From the NCBI GenBank assembly GCA_019722365.1, contig JADFUC010001889.1, forward strand, positions 1,612,001 through 1,676,000: 64,000 nucleotides of DNA. Direction: 5' to 3'. Both the position numbers and the translations under genes were made by a program. The stretch's first letter is position 1. Each line of letters opens with the position of its first letter. The notes under the pieces were generated by a model that did no database searches, had not been told where the DNA came from, and saw only the letters and a program-made list of their open reading frames with translations. Below, piece after piece: positions 46,412 to 59,789 of this stretch. This DNA is from Lithospermum erythrorhizon (Eukaryota > Streptophyta > Magnoliopsida > Boraginales > Boraginaceae).

Positions 46412-47968
46412 AGCTTTTTTAAAAGCGTAATTAATCGAAAGGTCGTTACCACTTTAAATAATGCTTAATATTCGATCAGATTCGATTTTTCTTAAAAAGA
46501 ATATTTGAGATAGAAATCTCGATATATGAAACATGAGAGGAACCGCACAGCAGTATTATATATGTTCCTGTCAAGACATAAAACTCGTGGCCGATGGATC
46601 ACCTTAGAAGTTTCTGCCCAGATGTAACAAGGGTGCGGCGGTGCACTTCTATCTAAGCAATGTTGCATCTTCGTTTTTGAATTTATTTTGTGATAGATAT
46701 TGCTTACATCATTTCAAATTTTGGAATGGATGAATAACATTTAATCTCAAATAAATTATAATTTTTAATAGCCAATGTCTCTGTAATACTGTAATGATAA
46801 ATTAAATATTGGATTATACCAAATAAAATAATTAGGTGTATAAATACATATACAATATTCTTTTTTAAAATATATACATGTAAGAATCAATTAATGTTGC
46901 AAACGAGCCTTCACAACAAGTAGAATTAGGAGAACTGACAAGTTTTAATGTAGAGGAATTGACAATTATTTGGTAAAGTTGCACTTTAATCTTTTTTTTA
47001 GCGGGTTAACGCAGCGAGTCGGTATTAACTTTGAGTGCAGCATTTGGGTAAATGTCGGTGATCACGATAGCGCGAGCAACGTCGATCGAGTAAGCTACGT
47101 TAATGGCCACTTGTATGGCAGTCTCGTAGAAAGTGTTGGTAGAATCGGCTAATGGCCTTGTCCTTGTTATTAGTGACACTCCACGATTTAATCTCCAACT
47201 TTATTCGAATTGCACTGATACTACGTGTACAAACTATAAAACGCCCAAAACCAAATCTCAAATATCAATAAATTTTTAGCGTAACAAAAAAATGCACAAT
47301 TGAATGTTACTATATTAAAATTTATTAATTATTTCCAATTATATAATTTACATGTTTCGAGTATGCTAGTCTCTCTTCTCAACTAACCGATTCAGATTCA
47401 TTGAACTATAAATTATTTCGTTAGACCAAAAGATTGGACACAAAAATATGTATTGCTAGTATATATTCCAATTGCTTTTGTTTCCTGACATTGTGTTGTA
47501 ACCTAAGTACCTAACTACCGTGTGCTATGTATTTTGTTCTTGTTAGGTACATACTGGAATATCCACTAAAATATTACACAGCCTTTTCAATTTATGATAT
47601 TCCGAATTTTTGAAAGGGACAAAGAATGCCTATTTTGACTCAATAAACTTATCTCCAATAACACATTTATATTAAGTAATCCCTTCGTCTGTTGAGGCAT
47701 GTATTATGTAGTTGTAGAAGTGGACAAGTAATACGGCCAACACTTGGCGTAGATACATAAATTTATCCTATGCAAATATGCAATTCAACTTGTACTAGAA
47801 AATAACATTTGGTTAATGTCATGAAGTTGACTTATCAACTACATACTCATCTATGCTTCTCCACCAAAAAGTTAAAAAAATAACCAATAGAATACTGCTC
47901 CATTAAATAGGGCTAACATCGGACTGAGTAATTGACACTCGATCTCTATATCCATACCCTCCCAACTA
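46412..47968. other. AT-rich intergenic DNA
   Basis: No gene recognised. A somewhat GC-richer patch at 46970-47160 holds a 60-codon frame without recognisable domain. Confidence 0.4.
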
Positions 47969-48115
47969 CTAATTCAATTGATGATTATCCGATTCTGATA
48001 ACTTTTAACATCTAACATCTTCAAAATAGATTGCAATCTCAAATTCAATTACTAATTCAATTGATGATTACCAGATTCCGATAACTAAAATGAATTGCAA
48101 TTTTAAATTCATTTT
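47969..48115 (+). repeat. Imperfect tandem repeat, period about 83 bases
   Basis: CTAATTCAATTGATGATTA begins at 47969 and again at 48052, each followed by a CCGATTCTGATAACT- or CAGATTCCGATAACT-type word and a GATTGCAAT/GAATTGCAAT segment. About 1.8 copies. Confidence 0.6.
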
Positions 48116-49076
48116 AACGTGAAAATTACATAGTAATTGAGTATTTCTCCAATCAAATCTATTAAAAAAATAACATATTTCAAATTTTGTCTCCTAAAAA
48201 ATTCTTGGTGAGAACATTCCATGTAGTGATGAGTTATCATCCTTGTGTAGAAATTTTGAGAGCATTTAGTAGCACTCTATTAAATGGGTAGATTTTTATT
48301 TTCTTTTTTATAAAATAGCATTGAAGAGTATAATTACATAGTATTATAAATTATGAATCACGTAAAGGCGATGCTCTAAAATAATTAAAGTAAAGTCTTC
48401 TGAGATCGATGGGAAGGCAGAACCTCATTATGGAAGAGCTTGGATCCAGATATTAAATTGGATTATTGGTATCAGCCGATTAAATGAGTACATTAAGACT
48501 AACTTGGTCAATCCAAAATTTACTTAATTAAAATAGAAACCACGATAATAACTTACAATTCATAAAAAAGTGTATTAGCGTCCTCGAGAATGGGATTTAT
48601 ATTAGTCGTGGGACGAGAGATTCGCTAAAGCCACTTGATATGAGATTGCTTGACTTGTGTGGCTCGAGCCATCGCGTGAAGAGGTAAGTCTTGACGTTAC
48701 TTGTCTACATTTCATTCTGCAGGTTGAGGCATCAGGGCAACTTACAATTCATAATATAATTAGAACTCACCAAATAACTTCAATATGAATTAGATATCAC
48801 GAAAATCACTAATGACTAGTTGAATAGGTTCGGTCAATTATTACTTGACCCTATGTAGTATTATCACCCGCCACAAGATCCGCAAAATAAGCTACTATCA
48901 ATCTATCATACATGGAAAATCTTTCATGAAAGGTGTTGTATATAAAATCAGATTCATACTGTAATGAGTCTATCTCTAACATATGAAATTACTACTCCTT
49001 TATCTCATCTTCAATTTATAAAATCAGGATATATTTTATACATCTTGTTTTAATTGATAAAATATAACAACTCAGT

Positions 49077-49079
<3 letters not shown>
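48116..49079. other. AT-rich intergenic DNA
   Basis: No gene, no clear repeat structure. A slightly GC-richer patch lies at 48570-48740. Confidence 0.4.

Positions 49080-49112
<33 letters not shown>
49080..49112. repeat. (AT)n microsatellite
   Basis: About 16 uninterrupted AT dinucleotides. Likely polymorphic in length. Confidence 0.95.
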
Positions 49113-49379
49113 GAATATTAATAAGCATTCACGAAATCATATATATACATGTGTGGCTGTTATTTGATAAATGATAAAAACTTAAGTGATATGGATATTA
49201 ATTAAAGAAGGAATAATGAATTTAATGACGGAGTATAAAGAAATCCATTTCAGCGCAAAGTCAATCGTGCTTAGGATGCATGTGACACAATGTCGCATCT
49301 TAAGGGACACAGATCCCCAGTATTTCTATAAATCACCGTTAGCCAATGCGTTCATTTTGAAGGTAAAAATTTAAAAGTG

Positions 49380-52300
49380 TTGAATAACTCTTGTTAAATT
49401 TAGGCTCTTAAAAGCCATTAAGCTTGGCGTCGGATTTCACGTCGACTTCGATCGTGGTCACAGGTACAACCCCACGGGTTTAAATTATTTGAAAGACCAT
49501 GGAGTAAGGGAGGAACTTAGCGACCTAAGGTAACCGCTCGAGATGAGTGGGGGCGCAGCCAACCACCTCGGGATTACATCACTCAGAGACGTCCAGGCGC
49601 GAAAGCGAAAGGAGGTAGACCCGACCAAATGATTCGGGAGAACTACACCTCGGGATAAGTCCCAAATCTGACAGAAAGGAAGTCGTGAGTCGAAGCCTTG
49701 GCTTATGCCGTCTATAGGAACTTAATGAAAGACACTTTCGTCGATTAGGCGTAGTCTGTGGGGATCATGATGGTCAGATTCTGAGAATGAGCATGGGGCA
49801 CCAGAGCATGTCCTACCACGAGTCTAGGTCATATATGGAGATTCTTGGAAGAGATTGTGGCCCAGAGAGGGGCGCACATCGGAATACTTGACGAGGCGAT
49901 ATAGGTCACGAGTCTCTTTCGAAACCCAGCCGAGGAGGGTCGTGGAATTCTGACTAAAGAGAACTGGCCAGCTTCCCGTATCCCCGCTTTAGTCGGTCCC
50001 CATCCGGAGAAACCCGAAGGAGTCACCTGGCGGGTAAGCGGCGTTAGCAGTGCGAGGAGAACGGTAGGCATAAGGCCGCTATAACCACCGAGGGTAAGCG
50101 GCAGATACCACAGGAGAGGTGATGCGACGGTGGGGATGTTATAGCAAAGCTCCAAAGTGCGTAGAGGCTAAATAACGAGCTTAAAGACATTGCCCCCTCA
50201 CGAGATCGACAAAGCAAGTGCCACAACTCACTTTTAAGTATAGGCGGAGACCTGAGAGTCAATGCGAAGGGTTTTAGAATGCAGTTCAAAACTTACGATG
50301 GCATGGGAGACCACAACAATCTTGTCAGGCTTATGATTCACAATTGTCATCTTGGGCAAGTGAGGATGATGTTCTGGCGAGGAGCTTCGGTAGTTTGTAC
50401 AGAATTTGCGTTGAAATGGTTCCTGTTGCCTGACGTAGTAGGCTGGCGGGATTTAAATGGATATTTTCATGGATAAATTTGGAGCATCCGTTGTGGCGAA
50501 CAAGATGAAGAGAGTTGATGAATTTGAAACATAAACGGGGGTAGACATTTCGTGATTATTCCAATCGTTTCAGAGTCTTGACCGACATCTTTGCCGTAGG
50601 CGAGAAGTGGCAAGGATTAACCGAAGAGTACCGAGGGAGTATATAGGACCACTATATCACCAAAGAAATCCTTCTCCGAAGAAAGAATGATACCATAATA
50701 GGGGCAAGGTGTTATGTTGACCAAATAACATTTACAAAGAAAAGGAAAGACAAAGAAAAAAATAGAGTGATGAATAAGAGATAAGAAAAAAAAATTGAAA
50801 AAATAGAAGAAAAGTGTGTAACCATTACTAACTGGCAATGTTACATAATAATGGCACCCACACTAATTGCGGGCAGGAGATGTACAAAACTAATAGGCAA
50901 AATACAAAAATAAGCTGAGTCTAATAGGCATATCACTCATAAATCGGCCTCGAGATGCATCATCCATTTCCCGATGTGAGCACTTTCCGCCATGGTGAAG
51001 AAAGGAATCACGTACTCCTTCCCGAAAGAAGTGTTCTTTTACAAACTCGAAACATGTGGAGCAACACCGTCAAACTTCTCGGAATCTTGAGACTATAAGT
51101 CCGATTATGGAAGCGATTAATAGATTCCACGAGGATGTCACTTATAATGAGGTTTGGCTACTCCTTGAAGTCGGCTATAGTACTTGGGGTGGGAGATATA
51201 ACTGACTCTTCAACCCAGGCCCGGCTAAGGTCTCAGTACAATCATTTTGGTAGACTTCTAGATCGTACTGACCTCTTTTAGAGAACTCTTGAAAATTTGT
51301 AAATCCCTTCGTACTTGGAAGAGAGGTTGGTTGGATTTCACGAGCCCGTTACAATTGATTGAAGATGCGCATGTTTATTCTTAAAATCCACAACTTGGGT
51401 CTTAGAGAATATAGAAGCTGGGCCGGAAAGCCCCAATCTCCTGCAGTGACGGTAGGACGAGATCTTCTCCCAGAAGCCTTCTATAACCGGGCGGTCGGGA
51501 CTCTTCGCATTCATTCCATTTTGAAAGAACCCACGAGCCGCAGCTCAAAGTAGATTGCGAAAGACGAAGAAGTAAAGAAACTGGGTAAGAGGAACTAAAG
51601 CAATAATAAAGGAATTTAAAATTAAGGAAGAAATATACCTTAAGATGCAGTGAAAGAAAAGGCATCGTGGATTGATGGAAAGTCGGGTGACCCGTAATCC
51701 CCTCAAAATATACGACAAGCAATTCTTGATAAGAGAGGGAAGTAAAATGGACTCTTCTCTAATGGATATAATTTCCTCGGTGTGATGATACCCGAAGGGA
51801 AGGTATAGAAACCCGACCAGACCTGATTAGAGCTATACGACTACCGTCCGGGAAGAAGAAGGAGGAGGGAGGAGTGGCCGGGCCGAATCCGTGAGCATCC
51901 GATTGAGAGGGGTGATGGGGATGTCGAGGAGTGGTGATAGGAAGTGGAATTACTTGAAGGAATGATAGAGGGAGAAAGGTTAGGAAGGAAGAGGGAGGGT
52001 AAGGCCTGGGTAATGCCGGGGCGTCTCAGGAACCATCTTCTTGAAGCCTTAGAGACTCTTGGCGACAAAAGTTGAAGAGTGGAACCTCCGAAGACTCTCT
52101 GAGCAGCCGATCTTCTTTTTTTTTTAGTCCTTTTGGCCGAAGGTCGCTTCCGAAGTCACGGCCCTAAAGTTGACTTGCCCCGTGGGGCATAATCATGACC
52201 CAAAGTCTTCGGGGAGCTAAAGTTCCCTTTAAAAGATAAGAAAAGACTTGAGTGAATAAAAACATAGGAAAGATAAGCGGCAGAAGAGCAGGCAAAGAGA

Positions 52301-54190
52301 TGTGACTTGTGAATCGGTGTTGGAAAATTTGCATACTCCATGGTTAAACCCGCTAGCGGAATCTTGACATGAAGAGTGGAGGCAGGAATCTTTGGCATGA
52401 AGAGTGAAAGGCGGTGATAATGACCAATGAGCTCGAACCTCGTTGATGAACCGCATCGGCCCGAGAACCCTGACTTAAACCGCATTCCCTTAGATTATCC
52501 AACTTCTGTATAAAGAAAATTATAGGAAGGGAAAGCCACTTGGAAATAAGCTAATTGGCCTTTGTGGATGACGTTGTATATCGCGATGAATATGAGAGCT
52601 ATGTTGGGGATGACCCAAACCATGAGACAAACGCTTTGGAAGACGGTGAGGATCAGTATCACCGAGGCGTCAGGTGACCCGGGCCGATCGAGTCGCTGAC
52701 CGCCGTCAACAAATTGGGGGACATGGATTCTTGGCCCATAATTGAAAATTCCCAAAATAAAGAGGTGTCTCGGGAAGTGGAGTCGGAGGTATCCTCGGGG
52801 TGGCATAACAGGAAGGTTGATCGGAGTAAGGGGGAGAATCTGCAATTTTCCCTCCCCGAAGGGATCTGGTCTTCGCCTCACTCCCGAGGGGAAACCATGG
52901 TGCTTGCAGTTGCCTCTCGATTAATTGTCGGTAATGAGCCGGGGAGCCGTCTTGGCTCTCGGCCAAATCAAGAGTAGGGGATCTTTGGAGGTTTTCCTCT
53001 TGGAGGCCTTGGGAGCGGCCGAGGTCTCGGAGGAGGAGGTCCCGTTGGGAATTAAGAGGTTCTTGGCGTCAGGGCGAGTCTCAAGTTGTAGGAGGAGATG
53101 GTGGGGTTGGCGTCGAACATCCTTGAAATAGACCCAGCTTCCTTTGGTCTCGGACAGGCATGGCCAGTGCAGACTTTGAAGCGGTCGGCGAGAAAGGTGT
53201 GAAGGTCGATGTTGATAGCGTCCACGAGGATCGATGAAAGTCGGCGATTAGAATAATATAAAGGGGATTGAGATATATAAAATGGGTCTCAGCGATTCAA
53301 ACTATAAACACAGCGACTTCGGCAAGCTAGCCTAGCCAAACGCGCCTCTTGAGGTGGCGTGAATAACTTGAGATATTGGGGCGTGTTAGGGGGGAGGACT
53401 TGTGCCAGTACGCCATGGAGGAATAAGTCGTGAGAGAGGTTGGAGTGGAGGCAGGGATAAGTTTTGAGGGTGAAAATTGTAAGAGAAAAGAGACTTGCTT
53501 TTGCTTTGAGAAGAAAACGATAGTAGCAGAGAAAAGTGAAAGTGAAGAAAATGGAGAGACATACCTTTTATATATGGTGATAAATGCAGCGTATCTCTTG
53601 GGATTCGAGGCCATGAAACAAAACTAGTTGGTGAGGAATTTTGCTCTTAAAATTCCACTACCATTGAAAAAATAGTACATTAGAATTTTTGAAGATTAAA
53701 GGGGCGATTGATATGGTTAATTAGAGAGGAATAATAGTATGGCCGTTGAAGATCGATAGGCTTGAAATTTAGAAAGTGAATCAGTCTTAGGATCGTGACA
53801 ACATGCATATCTTGAGGAATGCTATCTGCATTATTTTACATAAATAGCTGATCGTAATGTGGTTTGAAGTGAGGCTAAAGCTGAATAAGCTACACTGTTC
53901 ATTAGGCTGCTTAAGCAGCTCGGACTAACATAGGCATCAAGTGGTATGATCGACTTGATGGAGTGAATGCAAGGTGCAATGGCAAGGGTTTCATCACGGA
54001 AAAATGTGGAGACGAGGAGGCTTCTGGCCTGGAGTACTTGGCTCGGGCGAGTGAGGCGCCATACGGGGATCGCATCCACTACAGACATCCACGAGCCCCA
54101 AATCGAAGGAGGCGGAGGCCGGCCAAAGGATTCGGTGAGCACTTTTGGCTATAGGATAAGTCCCCGATCATGGCCAAATAAAAATAGATG
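49380..54190 (+). mobile_element. GC-richer block of decayed Ty3-gypsy-type sequence
   Basis: Base composition rises sharply from about 49420 and falls at about 54190. A gag remnant at 50279-50476 gives the element class. Elsewhere many overlapping open frames occur on both strands (51402-53131), which is usual for GC-rich decayed DNA with few stop codons; none shows a domain I can name. LTRs, protease, reverse transcriptase and integrase were not recognised. A purine-rich/pyrimidine tract (TCTTCTTTTTTTTTTAG) lies near 52110. Confidence 0.45.
50279..50476 (+). pseudogene. Ty3-gypsy gag fragment
   Basis: A 65-codon frame reads FKTYDGMGDHNNLVRLMIHN in its first part and FALKWFLLPDVVGWRDLNGY in its last. 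The pairing of a TYDG-x-GD...H-x-VR start with an ALKWF...LP...W-x-DL end is the signature of the plant retrotransposon Gag domain (PF03732 type). It ends at a stop soon after GYF. The homologous region continues only as decayed sequence. Confidence 0.6.
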
Positions 54191-54418
54191 AATCGAATAT
54201 ACCGTTTTTTGATCTCATCTCTCAGAAGATCACCGGAAAAAAACACTCATCACTTATTTAGCTACAATCATCTTCTTATAATTTTAAAAAATGTAATTTA
54301 AAGTTATTTGAGTCTAAACTTTATTTTGAAAAAGTGAAAACGATAATTGAAATATGTATAAATCACTATATTAAAGCGAAAACTATTCCTTATTTGTGTT
54401 TCCATGATCATAATATAT
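54191..54418. other. AT-rich spacer
   Basis: No gene or repeat recognised. Confidence 0.4.
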
Positions 54419-54436
54419 TATATATATATATATATA

Positions 54437-54472
<36 letters not shown>

Positions 54473-54504
54473 TCTTCTACTATATATATATATATATATA
54501 TATA
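54419..54504. repeat. Compound (AT)n microsatellite
   Basis: Three AT-dinucleotide runs separated by ACC and ACTCTTCTAC interruptions, about 86 bases in all. Confidence 0.95.
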
Positions 54505-55210
54505 ACTTGTTGATTAATTGTTCATCATGTCAAAATTAGTGATGCACATGGCACACGAGCAAATATGTAGCTAGATCCATCCGTGCCGTTCAAATGCCGT
54601 ACAACATTCTATTGGAGTATAACATACTTTTAGTGGCAGCAAGTTTATTTAATTCTTCGATGAAAGCAATATAATACATATATATTGATCATATATAGTT
54701 CTCCCTCCATACAAGTTTCACCTTTTCTTAGCTGCAAAACAATTTTATCTATCAAAATTATTTTACATAAATAGTACAACAATTTCATAATGAATTATGT
54801 TTTTTTTAATAAAGAGTGAAATCTTCTTATTCAATTAAAACTGAGATACCATTGTACGCTTGTAATGGTCAGTAAGAATTTGAGATATGGATAGCAAATT
54901 AAATCATACAATTTTATTAAATATTTTTTTGAAATGCATGCTAATTATTAACTTTTAAAAATTATCTTGATTGCAGCTTTTAAGATTTTATATTTTTTAT
55001 ATATATGATATCAATGTCAGTTTTTTTATATAAAGATCCTGATTCCACTTCTTGCTTGTGGTCCTTCCACATTTTGTTGCCCCTTCATTGATTTCGTAGC
55101 CAAACTTGTCTTGATAAGGACCTACTCTTTGAAAAGCTGGGGAAACTCATCTATTACCAACTCTTTTGCCCAAAATTTTCGTCGGTGACAAGTGTAAAGA
55201 TAATGACACA
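54505..55210. other. AT-rich intergenic DNA
   Basis: No gene recognised. A Stowaway-like left end (TCTCCCTCCATACAAG) at about 54701 has no matching right end. Confidence 0.4.
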
Positions 55211-55405
55211 TTAAGCAACTTGAAGTTCATAGTAGGGAAAATCAACGAAGAAGAATACCCCAATAATCGAGAGCAAAGAGAGTATTGAGAAAATAAAGAT
55301 CAAAGATGTAGACATAATATAATTGAAGGGCTTTTGATTATGAGTGTATAAAAGTGTCTTAACTTTTTGGTACTGATTATTAAACCAATACTTCTTTTCT
55401 ATCAA
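55211..55405 (-). other. Small frame with one predicted membrane segment
   Basis: A 64-codon minus-strand frame begins MIEKKYWFNNQYQKVK and contains a strongly hydrophobic stretch (STSLIFIFSILSLLSIIGVF, then FF) near the C-terminal end. The arrangement resembles a type II anchor, possibly the first exon of a membrane protein, but no continuation was found at lower coordinates. In AT-rich DNA, hydrophobic chance frames are common, so it is only a candidate. Confidence 0.15.
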
Positions 55406-57338
55406 ATAGTAATATGAAAATATACCTATTTAATTTGTGACCAGTAATAATAAGCCATATCATTTTTTATTTATAAATGAAACAACCACTCTATCTTTTT
55501 GATGTATACTACTACAGTATAGTATCTCAACCGAACTCCCCTTTGGATCTTTTGCATTTTTTTATTTGATTTGCAGAATCAAAAATCAAAATAGTAGTGT
55601 ACCAGAAGGACATGCATGTAGGTCACATCTCGATTATTGGGTCTTTAATGTTTACTATGCATACATCATCAGCCTTCATATTCTTTTGTCTCATGGATCA
55701 CGAATTCACGATACCCCACTGTTAGCTGTGTATGCAAATTAATTTGATTGGCAATAAAGTTTAAGCGGAACCAAAATTTGTCGGCAAGAAAGAATTCATT
55801 TTGAAATGGTTTTGCCTTTTTGGAATTAAAATATGTTCTTTACAATATTCTATTTAGTTTTGAGTTTGGAGCCTCTCTAGTTGCTGAGTATATATCACTG
55901 CTAATTCATTATTATCTACTCCGTAATAATCATTTACTACTAATTATCCTAAAAATAAATTTATTAATATAAACATATAAAGACTTTATTTTCACCTTTT
56001 AGATATCTTGGTATTATGCCTTGATCAAAGGCGCATCTGATTTTATTCGAATATTGTTTCGCCAAATTTTTATTTAATCGCTATAGTCTAATTACATACA
56101 CTTAAATATAACATCATAATACAAAAAAATTAAAATTTAATAACAAAAAATTGTAACCAATATTTTGAATACATTCATAACTACTCTATAATGTATATTA
56201 TGGGAGTTATTTTGAATTGTCTTTTAAAATTAGACGAATGACAAATAAATAAAATTCCCGCGTGGATATAGGCTTAGATGGCCTTGAGGCTTGTGAGTGA
56301 ATTTTGAGCTTTCGTGACTTTAAAGTTAATTGGTGGTTTGGTTTCGATAAAAGTGTCAGTAAAGTTGCGCATTGAATTAAGGTAAATTAGCGAGCGTAAG
56401 CCTTGAATGATCACTCAAAGTGTATGTCACAGGATTCTGATTTGGTTCCTGTTTTATTTTAGCATTCAGTTAACATTTAACATTTAAGTGATTAAAACTT
56501 AGTTTCGGGTTAAAATACAATTTTTGAGATTTGGCCTACTAAGTTCATAATATTACACTAATTACTAGCGATCAAAATACATTATTAAAATACTTTCGAT
56601 AAAAATACATTTCAAAAATTAGGAACTTAATAGGGCTAAATCTCAAAATTATATTTTGACACGAAACTAAAACTTTTGGCCAGCGTGGCGTGGTTAAATA
56701 GCGGAGATGTTAAATGCGGATCAGGTACGGCGGATTAATGCGGCACCGAAGGCGTTGTGTACGTTGCGCTCTTAAGATCGGTCAATGCAGCTTTCAGCTA
56801 CTTATTTCGCAGAGGCAAAACTTTCATCAATTATCTTTCACACCCATATATAGTATGAATATATGTCTTTCGTTTGTTCGGTAATTTTTGATGCAGCATT
56901 CTTAAATATGTCATAGAATAATTTTGGTATCTAATTTTTTGAATTTTTAAATTGTTAAAATGCCCAAAATAATATATTTTGGTAATGTATATCATTTTTT
57001 CATTAAAATTAAATACGTATTATGAGCATTAATGAAAATTAATGAGCAATACTTAGATTATTTTAAGCTAGCCCGACAAAATGAGTTAAAGATGCATATT
57101 AATAACGTTTATGAAATCATTCTTATGATCCAATGAAGATGAGAAAAAGCGATACAAAGAAAAACATCTATGAAATCTAGGTGCCAAAATTGAACCAATA
57201 AAGTGGGGCGGTGTGGTGTGGAAACTCAATTACTCAAATAGACAAATAGTCTTACTCTCTCCTGATCACCACAGTGCAAGACCAATTCAATGAACAATTA
57301 TATGTGTTACATTATTTACCTCACTACTCAAGCAGTTG
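55406..57338. other. AT-rich intergenic DNA
   Basis: No gene or mobile element recognised. A GC-richer patch at 56680-56800 carries GCGTGGTTAAATAGCGG- and ATGCGG-type words without recognisable function. Confidence 0.4.
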
Positions 57339-57966
57339 ATTCGATTCGATTTTGGCCAAAATTAGGCTAGAATGTTCATCGATTACCAAGAAAGGTCGAG
57401 CACAAATCGGTTCGATTCCGTCGATTCCCGTTCTCGGTTCAATCGAGTTTCGGTTCGGTTCAGTTAAATTCGAGTTTGAAGGGCGTTTTTGAGAAAGCAT
57501 ATGAAAATCTTGAACTAAAAATTAAGTCGCTTAGTAGATTTATCCCTTTGTAATTTGATGAAGCTCGCTTTTTAAGATTAATTATACAATCTACGTAAAT
57601 ATTGTCTGGCGATATCGCTATTTTTTACATATCTTTGTATTTCCTATATTATTAGTTTAGAAAGATTTATATATATTTTATTCGTTATACGATAATAAAC
57701 AAAGTTAAATTTAAATTACTCGCCTTTAAAATGTCTGTATTCTGAATATTTTAAGATCTTGAAAATGATAATAAATAAAAATTAAAAATCTCTGCCAAAA
57801 TTTAGAAATCGGTTCGGTTCGAGTTTTCAAAGGCCGAGCACAAGTGAACCAGTTACCGGCGCCCGAGCCTGCAAATCGGTTCAGTTCCACGTCGGTTTTC
57901 AAAAATTTACATTATTTTGGAATTCGGTCGGTTAAAATTCGATTTTGTGTTTTAATTGGCACACTC
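57339..57966. mobile_element. hAT-type non-autonomous element with GGTTCGGTT subterminal motifs
   Basis: Clusters of CGGTTCGGTT, AATCGGTTCG, TTCGATT and GGTTCAGTT lie in the first 140 bases (57345-57485) and the last 160 bases (57805-57965), with AT-rich DNA between. Plant hAT MITEs often carry such repeats as transposase-binding subterminal motifs. No transposase is encoded. The exact terminal repeats and 8-base target duplication were not determined. Confidence 0.5.
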
Positions 57967-58234
57967 TCATCTCTGTGTGGATCTAGTTTACTTAAATGAG
58001 TACAAAAATATATTAAATTTTTTTTTTAGATATTTTTTATATTATTAATAAAATATTTACAACAAAATTATTATTATGAAATAATAAGTTGATTTAAATT
58101 TGGTCTTTCAAAACTTTAATAATTTTCTTATTTCATCATAAAGAACTATCAAAATCGAATTTGGAGTGTCTAAGGTTCATGAATTGTTATAATGAATTAT
58201 CAAAAGAGAACTTCTAGCTACTAATGAGTTAATA
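57967..58234. other. AT-rich spacer
   Basis: No gene seen. Confidence 0.4.
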
Positions 58235-58312
58235 AAATAAAATTATGGATGCTAAGAGTTAAACTCATGACCTCAATAATGTACATAAGCTTAATTACCA
58301 ATTGAACTATCA
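58235..58312 (-). mobile_element. tRNA-like SINE head on the minus strand
   Basis: Read on the minus strand, it has an A-box-like TAGTTCAATTGG followed about 30 bases later by a B-box-like GAGTTTAACTC, the spacing of a pol III promoter in tRNA-derived SINEs. The 3' end and target duplication were not identified; a T-run on the + strand precedes it. Confidence 0.4.
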
Positions 58313-58539
58313 TTTTTTTTAATGATTTAATTAAACCACCTTAAACAATACAGTTCCGTCCCTGCCTCCTACTTAACATACTCCAACGTAACCTCGAAGC
58401 CATTTCTCAATTGAAGTATGTTAAAACTCTTCATGTATAGAAATATTAATCTTGCCCACGAGTACATTATGTATGGGCAACTCAATCATTCTCCATAATT
58501 ACCCACAATTGCACACATAACATATGGAATATATATATT
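58313..58539. other. AT-rich spacer
   Basis: No gene seen. Confidence 0.4.
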
Positions 58540-59010
58540 ATAGGGCTAATGGTATACATATTTCATAAAATTTATAATTCGATACTTAGCGTGTTTAAAA
58601 TGGCCAGATTCGATCATCACGTGTTTTGAAAAGTATACCGGCAGTAAATTCGTCGAAATAAGTTAAGAGTTAAATTTTTGGGGCAAATTTGGAGGGGTAA
58701 AATTGTCTAATACTTATTTTTGAGATAATTTTTCAATTTTATAAAGAAATTTGGGAAAATCTTTGGATGAGATTATTAATTTCAATAAAATATTTGGAAA
58801 AGATTAATATTTGGATAATAAATGTTTTGCCCAGAAATTTATTAAAAATAAGAAAATTCTTCTTCTGAATGAGTGTTGGACAATTTTTACCTATTAATTT
58901 CAATAAAAAGTTAAACTCGATGTCATTTTGACGGAATGGCCAAAGTGGAAGTGACTTTTGGCCAGCAATGTGATCGAATGGGTCGTTTTGAAGCGTGTGT
59001 GAGCGAGATA
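58540..59010. mobile_element. Foldback MITE, copy 2
   Basis: Same family as 45906-46411. The left arm (ATGGCCAGATTCGATCATCA, then GTAAATTCGTCGAAATAAG and AAATTGTCTAATACTTATTT) pairs with the complement of the right arm (CGACCCATTCGATCACA, ATTCCGTCAAAATGACATC, AAATTGTCCAACACTCATT). The right arm matches the left arm of copy 1 most closely. The centre carries AATAAAATATTTGG as in copy 1. The 75-codon frame at 58936-59163 begins inside the right arm and is not called. Confidence 0.65.
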
Positions 59011-59789
59011 GTGAGCGTTTTGGAGTATCATATGATCGATGCGATGCTAGTGCTTGCTTATGTTATACAACTGCAAGTATCCCAGCCAGAAGAATTTGGG
59101 CCAGGCAGGGCCCGGTTCATTATGAAACGTTTTGATTATTGTAATCTTTATTCAATATTGTGATTGATTGAAAAATTCTTGTGGTATAGAATAGGGTTTT
59201 ATTTTTTGGTTGGAATAGTAGACTGAAATCCTAGGAGTGAGGTCTTGAGTTCTAATCTTAGTTGATTAGGTGTTGAAATCCGGCAGAGCAGGAGTTTGGA
59301 TCGAGCAGTTTGTAAAATTTGAGGTGTTTGATAATAGTCTTGGGGATTGGCTTTGCGTGTGATGAGAAACCGATTGAAGCCCAGTTATGGATTGCGAATA
59401 GAGGTTGGAAAGCCCAGAAATCGAACTGTTAAGAGGCAGAAATTAAAAGTAAAATCTTGTGTATTGTCTATATTACTTCTTTTCACTTTCAATTGTTTTC
59501 TTTATTTCGTTTGATTATATATTAATTGTTTAACATGACTAATAATCATTCTCAATCTTAGGTAGTTGATTAATCGAATTCATTTATATTCACATAGTTT
59601 GTTATTTCGTAATTTGATTAAAACCGAAAAGAAATTTAGAAGGCAATTTAAAGCGCTATTAAGCCCTTCCCTCTAAGGTTATATTTAGGCTAGCTTGAAG
59701 CTGTGCAAATAAGAGTCTATTTCTTTATAAAAGGAGCTCGGAGAAATTATTCAATCATACGCTTCTAGTGACATGTATTTGAATTCAGG
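59011..59789. other. Intergenic DNA, possible Helitron 3' flank
   Basis: No gene recognised. A tRNA B-box-like word (TTGAGTTCTAATC) at about 59250 without a convincing A box. Confidence 0.35.

Noticed and set aside
51402..53131. Many overlapping frames of 60-128 codons on both strands
   Set aside because: Few stops are expected in this GC-richer decayed block; none has a domain, signal peptide or splice continuity that I could support.
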